Below the pieces are notes generated by a model. That model saw only the letters and a program-made list of their open reading frames with translations, searched no databases and was not told the origin of the DNA. Made by a program: the position numbers and the translations under genes. From the NCBI RefSeq assembly GCF_003217155.1, contig NZ_QJSU01000008.1, positions 1 through 64,000 of the forward strand: a stretch of DNA of 64,000 nt, given 5' to 3'. This stretch comes from Psychrobacter fozii (lineage in GTDB: Bacteria > Pseudomonadota > Gammaproteobacteria > Pseudomonadales > Moraxellaceae). This document shows, in pieces, positions 1-7,322 of the stretch; positions within the stretch are counted from its first letter, which is position 1, and each line of letters starts with the position of its first letter.

Positions 1-51
1 TTGCCTGTAGTATGCAATCACTTTGAGCTTAAAGTCTAGATCGTAACGCAT
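1..51 (-). mobile_element. IS3-family transposase OrfA, N-terminus only (cut by window edge)
   Basis: Reading leftwards from an ATG at 51, the first 17 codons give MRYDLDFKLKVIAYYRQ, the usual opening of an IS3/IS150-group OrfA helix-turn-helix protein. The frame is open to base 1, so the rest lies outside the window. An IS-end-like sequence lies just upstream (59-90). Whether the element is intact cannot be seen. Confidence 0.75.
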
Positions 52-55
52 AAAA

Positions 56-90
56 ATACCCCAGAAGTTGTGTCCAACTTATGGGGTTCA
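56..90 (-). repeat. Terminal inverted repeat region of the IS3-family element
   Basis: Read on the minus strand, this begins TGAACCCCATAAGTTGGACA, a form common for IS3/IS150-group ends (TG...CA tips and a GTTGGACA core). The inner part also folds on itself (CCCC.AAGTTG / CAACTT.GGGG). Position 90 is the probable outer edge of the element; no target duplication can be checked because the other end is missing. Confidence 0.65.
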
Positions 91-188
91 GCTCATAACA
101 GGTGGTTTTTTTTGCTGATTTTTTCAGGATTGGTGAGTCTGGCTTTCAGAAAACCCTCTTGCAAAGCAAAAATTGCAATTTAATATTA

Positions 189-1592
189 TTAGAAAATCAT
201 ATGAGCACATAACGCAATAATCGGTAATGAGATAATGGTTCTTAATAGGAAAATGACTAATAACTGAAAAAAGCTCACTGGAATTTTGGTTCCCAAGATC
301 AATCCACCCACTTCCGACATATAGATCAACTGAGATACTGACAAGCAAGCGATGACAAACCGAGTTAGTTCTGATTCTATTGAAGAACCGATAATCGCAG
401 GTAAGAACATATCGGCAAAACCCACCATAATGGTTTTTGACATCTCTGCTGCAAAAGGTATATTCAATAATTCTAAGAATGGAATAAACGGCATACCTAA
501 ATAATCAAATACAGGGGTTTCTTCTGCAACGATTAAGCCCATCGTCCCGATTGCCATAACGACGGGTAATATTCCGATCCACATATCTAAAATATTCTTT
601 AACCCATCATTTAAGAAAGTAGAAAAGCTTGGACTCTTTTCTGCTTTGTGAACCGCTTTATGTAAGCTGTGGGTAAATAACGTTTTTCCTTCAGGGATGG
701 TTTCATGATCTCTATCACTATTTTCTACTACATACGTATCTTCAATTCTAGATAAAGGTAATAGTCTTGGTACGATTAACGCACAAACAATCCCGCATAA
801 AGCAACCACCCCAATCATATTGAGAAAGTAGGTTTCTAGCTTAACCTGAGAGATGACAACCAAACAGAACGTAATCGAGACTGCTGAAAAGCTGGTCGCA
901 ATAACGGCTGCTTCTTTTTTGGTATAAAACCCGCCTTCCAATTGTTTATCAGTTAGTAATACGCCGATAGTACCATCACCCAACCATGATGTCAGACAAT
1001 CTACAGAGGACCTACCGGGCAAACCAAATAAAGGTCTCATTACTTTACTTAATAACACACCAAAAAACTCTAATAAGCCAAAATCGAGCAGTAGTGGTAG
1101 CAACAACCCAGCTAAGAAAAATACAATAAAAAGTATTGGCATTAATTCATATAATATTAAGCCTCCAATATTATCTGAATATATTGCCTCAAGCCCAAAT
1201 TTAAAATAGGTAACGACAACGAAAAATGCACCAAGCATTCTAATAATAAGCCAAGGTGTTGTGACGTTCAGTAAGTTGTTTAAAAATGCATTATTCAAAA
1301 TCAATGAAGGCTTCATGATTTTAGTATATAGCGTGCAACACAGTGTAATCATAATGGAGATTACAACAAGCAATGGTAAAACATCACCCATATAACCCTG
1401 TATATAATCCTTTAACACAGAGATAGGAATGGTAAATCCTTCTGCATATGATACAAACTTACCATCTACATAGGGGATTGGAAATACGAAAAGTAACAGA
1501 CCTATTATAGAGGGTATAAAGAATTTTAAAAACTGTCTGGTACTGATACTGCTAACATCTTGACTTGAAGAACTAGATTTAATAATGTCCAT
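189..1592 (-). CDS. YjiH-family membrane protein with nucleoside-recognition (Gate) domain
   Basis: A 467-residue polytopic inner-membrane protein with about ten hydrophobic segments. The central stretch (PGRSSVDCLTSWLGDGTIG, roughly residues 193-211) and overall layout match the YjiH/Gate-domain family, whose substrate is generally undefined. A soluble loop near residues 290-325 separates the two membrane halves. It is the last gene of a minus-strand series after ornithine cyclodeaminase and arginase, about 99 bp from arginase, so transport of arginine, ornithine or a related amine is a reasonable inference but not shown. The coding region is visibly AT-richer than genes further right, which fits acquired DNA. 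The ATG at 1592 has only a weak ribosome site. Confidence 0.75.
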   Translation of the reverse strand: MDIIKSSSSSQDVSSISTRQFLKFFIPSIIGLLLFVFPIPYVDGKFVSYAEGFTIPISVLKDYIQGYMGDVLPLLVVISIMITLCCTLYTKIMKPSLILNNAFLNNLLNVTTPWLIIRMLGAFFVVVTYFKFGLEAIYSDNIGGLILYELMPILFIVFFLAGLLLPLLLDFGLLEFFGVLLSKVMRPLFGLPGRSSVDCLTSWLGDGTIGVLLTDKQLEGGFYTKKEAAVIATSFSAVSITFCLVVISQVKLETYFLNMIGVVALCGIVCALIVPRLLPLSRIEDTYVVENSDRDHETIPEGKTLFTHSLHKAVHKAEKSPSFSTFLNDGLKNILDMWIGILPVVMAIGTMGLIVAEETPVFDYLGMPFIPFLELLNIPFAAEMSKTIMVGFADMFLPAIIGSSIESELTRFVIACLSVSQLIYMSEVGGLILGTKIPVSFFQLLVIFLLRTIISLPIIALCAHMIF

Positions 1593-1691
1593 ATTATTGT
1601 TACTCGCAGTCCATTTTTTAACTAACCTAAATAAATATTTGCAATAAATACATTTAGGCTAGATGTTTTAACTCATTTTAAATATTTAATA

Positions 1692-2651
1692 TTAGTAATT
1701 CTTTAAAAGGGACTGCGTCACTTTTTCTAAAATTTTAAATATTCTGTTTGAGTCATCTTTTGAATTATTATACAAAGGATTGATTTCTGCCATTTCCCAG
1801 CAGCATACTTTCTTATTTTTGATTAACTCTATGTTAAGTTGCATGGCTTGTTCGTATGACAGACCATTCATTGCAGGCGTACCGGTTCCTGGCACATATA
1901 AAGGGTCAACGCTATCAACATCAAACGAGACATAAATATGATCACAATATTCCAGCTTCTTGAAGATTTCCTCTACTGTAGAACTGATGCCTTTTTGAGT
2001 TATCTCAGCAACACTATATAAAGGGATTTTATGTCTTCTAATTAAATCCATCTCTTCTTCTTGATAATCTCTGACAGCACAAAAGACCACGTTTTCTGGC
2101 TTGATAGAGGGTTCATCAGATGCCATAAATTTTAATTTTTCCCAATACTCTTTTTCTTTTTCAGAAAGCTCATTGCGCTGACATTCTAGATTATCAATGG
2201 CACACGCCATGGCCAAAGGCATGCCGTGCATGTTGCCTGATCCACTGGTGTAGGGTGAATGAAAGTCAGCATGTGCGTCTATATAGACCACACCAATTTC
2301 AGCATCAGGATGCGCCATTTTTAGGCCATGCATCGTTCCTGCACAGCTAGAATGATCTCCAGCTAAGACAATGGGGAATTTATTCTCATTTCTTATATCT
2401 TTTATTTTATGTGCTAACTTAGAGATAATCGGTTCAATCACATCAGCATACTTTGCATGCGCAAATTGTGATTCCCCCTCACTGTTGCTATCATCCTCAA
2501 TACTGTCGAATTGCAATTTTTCAAAATAATCTGCATTAAGCTCTTTTGATGACGCTTTTAATGCATCAATGCCTAGAGAAGCGCCTTTTTTATAGCCTGC
2601 AATATCTGAATAAACTTCTACTATTCTTATATTCTTCATTACATCAGTCAT
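1692..2651 (-). CDS. Arginase-family ureohydrolase (probable arginase)
   Basis: A 319-residue ureohydrolase. The binuclear manganese ligands are all visible: GDHSS (H100), DAHADFH (D125, H127, D129) and SFDVDSVDP (D244, D246). Arginase hydrolyses L-arginine to ornithine and urea in the cytoplasm. Agmatinase or formimidoglutamase activity cannot be excluded from motifs, but the neighbour is ornithine cyclodeaminase, which uses the product of arginase. A second in-frame ATG lies four codons in (2639); neither has a strong ribosome site. It lies 246 bp downstream of ocd, and that gap holds a long-spacer inverted repeat. Confidence 0.85.
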   Translation of the reverse strand: MTDVMKNIRIVEVYSDIAGYKKGASLGIDALKASSKELNADYFEKLQFDSIEDDSNSEGESQFAHAKYADVIEPIISKLAHKIKDIRNENKFPIVLAGDHSSCAGTMHGLKMAHPDAEIGVVYIDAHADFHSPYTSGSGNMHGMPLAMACAIDNLECQRNELSEKEKEYWEKLKFMASDEPSIKPENVVFCAVRDYQEEEMDLIRRHKIPLYSVAEITQKGISSTVEEIFKKLEYCDHIYVSFDVDSVDPLYVPGTGTPAMNGLSYEQAMQLNIELIKNKKVCCWEMAEINPLYNNSKDDSNRIFKILEKVTQSLLKNY

Positions 2652-2718
2652 GGTTTTATCTCTATCAAATAAAATAATTTTTACATCATTTAAGTTAAAT
2701 TCATTTTTATATAGTAAA

Positions 2719-2777
2719 GCTCTTGAAAATTAGCAGGTACATTTAAAAAATAAACATATCCATAACTGTTCAAGAGC
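2719..2777. repeat. Inverted repeat with 41-bp spacer between ocd and arginase genes
   Basis: GCTCTTGAA at 2719-2727 is repeated exactly in inverse at 2769-2777 (TTCAAGAGC). The 9-bp arms are perfect and the spacer is AT-rich. There is no T-run after the downstream arm on either strand, so it is not a simple terminator. It could be an mRNA processing structure or a decayed insertion. Confidence 0.4.
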
Positions 2778-2897
2778 CATACTAAATATAGAAAAAATTT
2801 AAAAAATAATGTTGGTTTTAAACGTTATAAAAAATGAGAAAGGATTATCATTTTTTGTATTAATTACTGCTATATGAATAGCGATTGTATTAATCAC

Positions 2898-3998
2898 TTA
2901 CGACATAGCCACAGATTCAGCTTCATTCGTCACTAGGCTATGATTTTTGCTATGGCCTTTCACTACCGAATATAAGTTTTTAGGGTCAGCTTGCTGAGGT
3001 ATCAGATCTAAAATCTCATACCCGCCCTGCTTTTTGATCAAGTCGCGTAAAAATACTAATGCCGTAAAGTCTTCTGATGCAAAACCAACGCCATCAAACA
3101 CGACGAGATCATCAGCTGACTTTCGAGCTTGCACTTCACCTTTGAGGATGCGATGAAATTCAGTAACAGGGAAATCGCTTGATAGATTTTGGATCTCCCC
3201 CTCAATGCGTGTCTGAGGCTCAAACTCTACAATCACATGATCTGCTCGCATTAATATATTGCTATCCAGCTCTGTCTTACCAGGACAATCACCGCCTATC
3301 GCATTAATATAAACACCCTTTGTGATTATATCGTCGCGTAAGATAGTGGCATTGGTTTTGTCAGCCGTACAGGTAGTAATGATCTCTGCACTTAAAACAG
3401 CTTCTTCTAACGTGCGACAAACAATGATGTTCAAACCTGAGTCTGCAAGGTTATCAGCTGTTTTCTGTGATGCCGCTGGATCAATATCATACAAACGAAC
3501 TTCAGAGATACCCATTATGGCTTTCATGCCTAATGCTTGAAATTCAGACTGAGCGCCGTTTCCTATTAGCGCCAGTTTTGTAACGCCTTTTGGCGCACAA
3601 TGTTTGGCCAACATAGCTGATGTGGCAGCCGTACGCAATGCCGTCAGGATACACATCTCTGTCAGCAAAATAGGATAGCCATTTTCGACGTCAGACAAGA
3701 TACCCATCGCTGCTACGGTCTGTAGATTGCGTGTGGTATTGATTGGGTGACCATTGACATATTTGCAAGCAAACATCTCTCCATCGCTGACTGGCATCAA
3801 CTCGATGACACCGTCTTTTGAGTGCGATGCAAAGCGAGAAGATTTCTCAAATTGATCCCAACGAAGATAGTCTTGCTCTAAAGCATCCACTAGATCTGTA
3901 ATACATTGCTCAACGCCATAATCATGAATCATTTTAGCCATTGCTTGTACACTAACGAATGGCACGCCTTCCTTGGGTGATACGATAAACTTAGACAT
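2898..3998 (-). CDS. ocd: Ornithine cyclodeaminase
   Basis: A 366-residue member of the ornithine cyclodeaminase/mu-crystallin family, converting L-ornithine to L-proline and ammonia with bound NAD. The Rossmann motif GNGAQSEFQ is at residues 146-154, the conserved ALRTAATSAMLA helix at 120-131, a substrate-binding lysine candidate at K79 (KYVNGHP), and FDGVGFASED near the C-terminus. Length fits the longer bacterial Ocd group. The ATG has a ribosome site (AAGGAAC, about 10 bases upstream). It is the first gene of the minus-strand set with arginase, and divergent from an Lrp-type regulator, the usual arrangement for inducible arginine use. Confidence 0.88.
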   Translation of the reverse strand: MSKFIVSPKEGVPFVSVQAMAKMIHDYGVEQCITDLVDALEQDYLRWDQFEKSSRFASHSKDGVIELMPVSDGEMFACKYVNGHPINTTRNLQTVAAMGILSDVENGYPILLTEMCILTALRTAATSAMLAKHCAPKGVTKLALIGNGAQSEFQALGMKAIMGISEVRLYDIDPAASQKTADNLADSGLNIIVCRTLEEAVLSAEIITTCTADKTNATILRDDIITKGVYINAIGGDCPGKTELDSNILMRADHVIVEFEPQTRIEGEIQNLSSDFPVTEFHRILKGEVQARKSADDLVVFDGVGFASEDFTALVFLRDLIKKQGGYEILDLIPQQADPKNLYSVVKGHSKNHSLVTNEAESVAMS

Positions 3999-4036
3999 TA
4001 ATGCTGTTCCTTTTCATGAATATTGTTTGTTGAACC

Positions 4037-4067
4037 GACAATTAATATGCTACCAATTATAATTGTC
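4037..4067. promoter_or_regulatory. AT-rich dyad between ocd and lrp, probable Lrp/AsnC operator
   Basis: GACAATTAATA (4037-4047) and TATAATTGTC (4058-4067) form a nearly perfect dyad in the divergent intergenic region, about 40 bp upstream of the ocd ATG. AT-rich dyads with GAC/GTC ends are typical of Lrp-family binding sites. A further GTC half-site follows near 4076. Confidence 0.5.
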
Positions 4068-4166
4068 AGTTAAAATGTCAATAACTTACTAAATATGGAC
4101 GTATTTTTGACATATTGTTAAGTGCTGCTTAGCATAATGTCAAAATTCAATGAAGGAAGCATTTTT

Positions 4167-4598
4167 ATGGCGTATTACACTTATGACTCTTTAGATAGCG
4201 AACTGATATCTGAACTGCGACAAGATGGTCGAGCAACCATCTCAAACCTTGCTAAAAAACTCAAAGTTTCTCGTGCCACTGTCCAAAACAGGTTAGACAG
4301 ACTGATGCATAACGGCGCTATTTTAGGATTTACGATTCGAGTGCATGAGGCACTAGATAAAGAAACCGTCAAAGCGATGATGATGATTGAAGTAACAGGA
4401 AAATCTACGTCACAAGTAATCAGGAAATTACGAGGTATCCCGCAACTGATTAAGCTACATACGACCAATGGGGCGTGGGACTTGGTAGGGGAGATACATA
4501 CTACAAGCTTGAGAGAATTTGATGAAGTACTGCGTCAAGTAAGAGAAATTGATGGCATTCTTAATAGCGAAACAAGTGTTTTGCTTTCGAGTTTGTAA
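4167..4598 (+). CDS. Lrp/AsnC-family transcriptional regulator
   Basis: A 143-residue protein with an N-terminal helix-turn-helix (SNLAKKLKVSRATVQNRLD) followed by a RAM/AsnC effector domain. I place the start at the ATG at 4167 because AAGGAAG ends 7 bases before it and the family usually starts close to this point; a GTG at 4122 would add 15 residues without a ribosome site. It is divergent from ocd, so it probably senses arginine or ornithine and controls the ocd-arginase-yjiH set and itself, as is common for such pairs. The effector is an inference. Confidence 0.88.
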   Translation: MAYYTYDSLDSELISELRQDGRATISNLAKKLKVSRATVQNRLDRLMHNGAILGFTIRVHEALDKETVKAMMMIEVTGKSTSQVIRKLRGIPQLIKLHTTNGAWDLVGEIHTTSLREFDEVLRQVREIDGILNSETSVLLSSL

Positions 4599-4624
4599 GG
4601 TAATTATATTCAGAAAAATATATT

Positions 4625-4816
4625 CAGCACTGTCGAAGAGGCCAAGCCAAGAGACATGTGCGTAAATATAATGGCATGCTAAAAGAGCATTTCTATCTAT
4701 TTTTAAAGGAATGTGAATGGCATTTTAACGACAGTAATCCAAAACGTCAATTACATCAGCCAAAACGATGGGTTAAAAAGGAACTGAATAATTTATCTAG
4801 GATAGCCCCTAGATAA
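4625..4816 (+). pseudogene. IS1595-family transposase, C-terminal remnant
   Basis: In one frame the DNA encodes QHCRRGQAKRHVRKYNG followed, after MLKEHF, by YLFLKECEWHFNDSN and the end ...KKELNNLSRIAPR (stop at 4814-4816). This resembles the C-terminal end of IS1595-type (ISXO2-like) transposases. No upstream catalytic domain remains, as the Lrp gene ends at 4598. The terminal repeat appears to overlap the last codons: TTATCTAGG and CCTAGATAA flank the end as a 9-bp inverted repeat at about 4795-4816. It is a dead fragment. Confidence 0.7.
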
Positions 4817-4883
4817 ATTGTTATCTGACATGAGCTGTATCTATTTTATATTGAACTGACTATATTTTACTAAATTTAAGCAA

Positions 4884-4917
4884 TAAAAAACCCTTACAGT
4901 CAATGACTGTAAGGGTT
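4884..4917 (-). terminator. Rho-independent terminator of the tRNA gene
   Basis: A strong stem (AACCCTTACAGTCA / TGACTGTAAGGGTT) is followed, on the minus strand, by a T-run (A-run at 4885-4890). It lies directly downstream of the tRNA. Confidence 0.85.
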
Positions 4918-4923
4918 CGAATT

Positions 4924-5000
4924 TGGTGGGCCCAGTAGGACTTGAACCTACGACCAAAGGATTATGAGTCCTCTGCTCTAACCAACTGAGCTATGGGCCC
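4924..5000 (-). tRNA. tRNA with CAU anticodon (Ile2 or elongator Met)
   Basis: A 77-base cloverleaf with GGGCCCA / TGGGCCC acceptor stem, D-arm AGCTCAGTTGGTTAGAGC, anticodon stem-loop GGACTCATAATCC (anticodon CAT), T-arm GTAGG TTCAAGT CCTAC and encoded CCA. The TTGGTC variable region and TTCAAGT T-loop look more like tRNA-Ile2, whose C34 is changed to lysidine, than initiator Met. I cannot separate Ile2 from elongator Met by eye. Confidence 0.92.
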
Positions 5001-5094
5001 TAACGCTAGACGGACAATGATACCTGATTTTTTGAATTTTTCAAGCAAAAAATGGGCCATTATTAAGATATTTTATATGAAGTGCTATTTTCTA

Positions 5095-5907
5095 TCAAAC
5101 CTGACCGCCAGCCAGGGTTAAACTGCGACCACCATCAACAGTAATAATCTCACCAGTGAGATAATGGGCCTGCACAAGGTACAGCACACTATGGGCAATT
5201 TCATCAGGTCGACCTATGCGCTGCATAGGGATTGAGCCGATGATACTTCGTTGCTGATCATGATCCAATGCTTGGTCGCTATCAGCGTCAGGTAAGATAT
5301 TGACGCCAGGTGCGACGCCATTGATCCGTACCTCTGGTGCCATCTCAAGTGCTAAAGACTGTACCATCATACGATGAGCCGCTTTTGCCATATTGTAGAC
5401 AGTATAATTGCTAAACGGCTTATCATGCGCGTGAATGTCCAGTAGGTTAATAATACAACCTTGCTGGTTTTTAAGGTAAGGAAATAGTGCTTGGCTCAAT
5501 AATAAAGGCGCTTTGGCATTGGTCAAAAATAGCTCGTCCCACTGTGCGTGATTAATACTGCCAAGTGGGCTAGGGTAAAAGCGTGAAGCATTGTGTACCA
5601 ATACATCGAGCTGGCCAAAGGTCTCTACAATATTTTTGACGAGTGTACTCAAAGCGTTGTTATCATCAACGACGGCTAAATCGGCGATGATAAGCGCTGC
5701 GCTATCTGCACGCAGACTATTCAGCTGTGTGGCCAATATTTGGGCTTCTGATTCACTATGATGACAATGAATAATGACTCGGTAGCCTTGGCTGTGAGCG
5801 GCTTTAATAATCGCTGCGCCAATACGCTTAGCACTTCCTGTGACGAGCATCACTGGCGCTTTGGCATTGATGTTTTCTGATTGGAGGGCGTTGATGGTTT
5901 GATTCAT
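5095..5907 (-). CDS. Pteridine reductase (PTR1/FolM-like SDR)
   Basis: A 270-residue short-chain dehydrogenase. The cofactor motif TGSAKRIG (residues 23-30) is the variant TGxxKRIG seen in NADPH pteridine reductases; NAS is at 106-108 and the catalytic set is D157, Y171 and K175, with Asp replacing the usual SDR serine as in PTR1 and FolM. The NASRFYPSPLG segment also fits. The expected role is reduction of dihydromonapterin or dihydrofolate to tetrahydro forms. It follows cca by 21 bp on the same strand, so both are probably one transcript. Confidence 0.82.
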   Translation of the reverse strand: MNQTINALQSENINAKAPVMLVTGSAKRIGAAIIKAAHSQGYRVIIHCHHSESEAQILATQLNSLRADSAALIIADLAVVDDNNALSTLVKNIVETFGQLDVLVHNASRFYPSPLGSINHAQWDELFLTNAKAPLLLSQALFPYLKNQQGCIINLLDIHAHDKPFSNYTVYNMAKAAHRMMVQSLALEMAPEVRINGVAPGVNILPDADSDQALDHDQQRSIIGSIPMQRIGRPDEIAHSVLYLVQAHYLTGEIITVDGGRSLTLAGGQV

Positions 5908-5928
5908 AGCTAAGATACTATCTGCTCT

Positions 5929-7125
5929 CTAATGTTTTTTATGTGAGTTCTGTACTTGTAAGTGCTCAATTCTAGCCTGCCGCAATGCCGCACCAATGGC
6001 TGGGCCCTTGAGGTCTGCTGCTATATCTGTCATGCCGATAGCATGAAAGCTATTTAGCGCTATCATCATCTGACGATGTTGCACTGCCAGTTGTAGGACA
6101 TGACTGCATACGAGTAATTGCGAGAGTTTATCAGGCTCTTTATGAGCGCCGCAAGTTTGTATAAGGTCGATTTTTTCAGCAGCACTCAGGCTATTTATCT
6201 TGCTGAGATTTTCGGCTTGTTGCACGAATAAGTTGGCAAATTGGGTATGTGCTTTTGGTACTTTGGCGATATTACCTATGTTATTGATCGCTTTTAAATT
6301 AACTGCTGCATTAGCGTTTTCGTCTGTAGGCTCTGAGGTAAATAAAGATGGATTAAGGCTGCTCATTAGCAGTGCCCAACGCTGTGACAAATTAAGCTGC
6401 ATTTGCCCTGCAAAATATAGCGCAGTTTGTACGGTCTCTCGTATCTGAGTATCAGCCCAAGCATGATGTAATGGTTCAAAGTACTCCGACAACGCGCCGA
6501 TTTCGAACAGCTTCTGCCAGTAGACTTGTGGCGATAACTGCATGGTTGCGCGACTCGACTCTTGCCAAATGCGCTCGCTACTTAGATGACTAAGCTCTCC
6601 AGAGTCAACCAATTGGCGCATTAGGTTCAAGGTGTCCTCTGCGATACTGAACCCCAAATCGTAGTAACGACCATAGAAACGAGCCGTTCGCAGCACCCGT
6701 AGTGGGTCTTCGCTAAATGCACTTGATACATGGCGCAATGTCTTGCTTTTTATATCAGCCAGTCCACCATAATAGTCAATGACATCACCATTGATAGGGG
6801 TGTCATCATTTAGGCTGGTGACTTCTATTGCCATGGCATTGATTGTCAAATCGCGACGTTGCAAATCATCTTCTAGGCTTACATCAGGAGTGGCATGTAC
6901 GCTAAAGCCTTGATAGCCTAACCCTTGCTTTCGTTCCGTACGTGCCAGTGCGTACTCTTCATGACTGCTAGGATGCAAAAACACAGGAAAGTCTGCACCG
7001 ACTTGCTGGAATCCTGCATCGATCATTTCTGCAACGGTTGCACCAACGACGACAAAGTCTTTGTCTTTGATAGGACGCTTTAGGAGTCGATCGCGAACCG
7101 CTCCGCCCACAAGGTATATTTGCAT
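5929..7125 (-). CDS. cca: CCA-adding tRNA nucleotidyltransferase
   Basis: A 398-residue class II nucleotidyltransferase that builds or repairs the CCA end of tRNA. The N-terminal catalytic head has LVGGAVRDRLL (residues 5-15) and the metal-binding D21/D23 in KDKDFVVVGAT, followed by RRDLTINAMA and EDPLRVLRTARF. The length is close to the gammaproteobacterial enzyme (about 410). The HD phosphohydrolase signature of the E. coli enzyme is not visible: the region aligned to it reads HHAWADTQIRETVQ and RWALLMSSLNP without the His-Asp pair. CCA addition should be intact, the phosphatase/phosphodiesterase activity probably absent. Confidence 0.9.
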   Translation of the reverse strand: MQIYLVGGAVRDRLLKRPIKDKDFVVVGATVAEMIDAGFQQVGADFPVFLHPSSHEEYALARTERKQGLGYQGFSVHATPDVSLEDDLQRRDLTINAMAIEVTSLNDDTPINGDVIDYYGGLADIKSKTLRHVSSAFSEDPLRVLRTARFYGRYYDLGFSIAEDTLNLMRQLVDSGELSHLSSERIWQESSRATMQLSPQVYWQKLFEIGALSEYFEPLHHAWADTQIRETVQTALYFAGQMQLNLSQRWALLMSSLNPSLFTSEPTDENANAAVNLKAINNIGNIAKVPKAHTQFANLFVQQAENLSKINSLSAAEKIDLIQTCGAHKEPDKLSQLLVCSHVLQLAVQHRQMMIALNSFHAIGMTDIAADLKGPAIGAALRQARIEHLQVQNSHKKH

Positions 7126-7211
7126 AAAAGCCTCTGTTTATTTAGCAAAATGTCATTGTACTTATCATCGCTGTACTGATTAAAGCACCATTAGCTCAGT
7201 TTTCATTGATC

Positions 7212-7250
7212 AAAAAAAACAGCCAATGCTTTATAAGTCGCATTGACTGG
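7212..7250 (-). terminator. Terminator of maeB
   Basis: CAGCCAATGC / GCATTGACTG stem with one mismatch, followed on the minus strand by eight Ts (A-run 7212-7219). It lies about 75 bp beyond the malic enzyme stop. Confidence 0.75.
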
Positions 7251-7322
7251 TTTTAGTATAGCAGACGAGTTCTGTCAGTGGATGATAGAACCCGCCTTAA
7301 TCATATTGCATATGATAGATGA

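Noticed and set aside
4122..4166. GTG start extending the Lrp regulator
   Set aside because: The ATG at 4167 has a well-spaced ribosome site; the extra residues do not fit the family.
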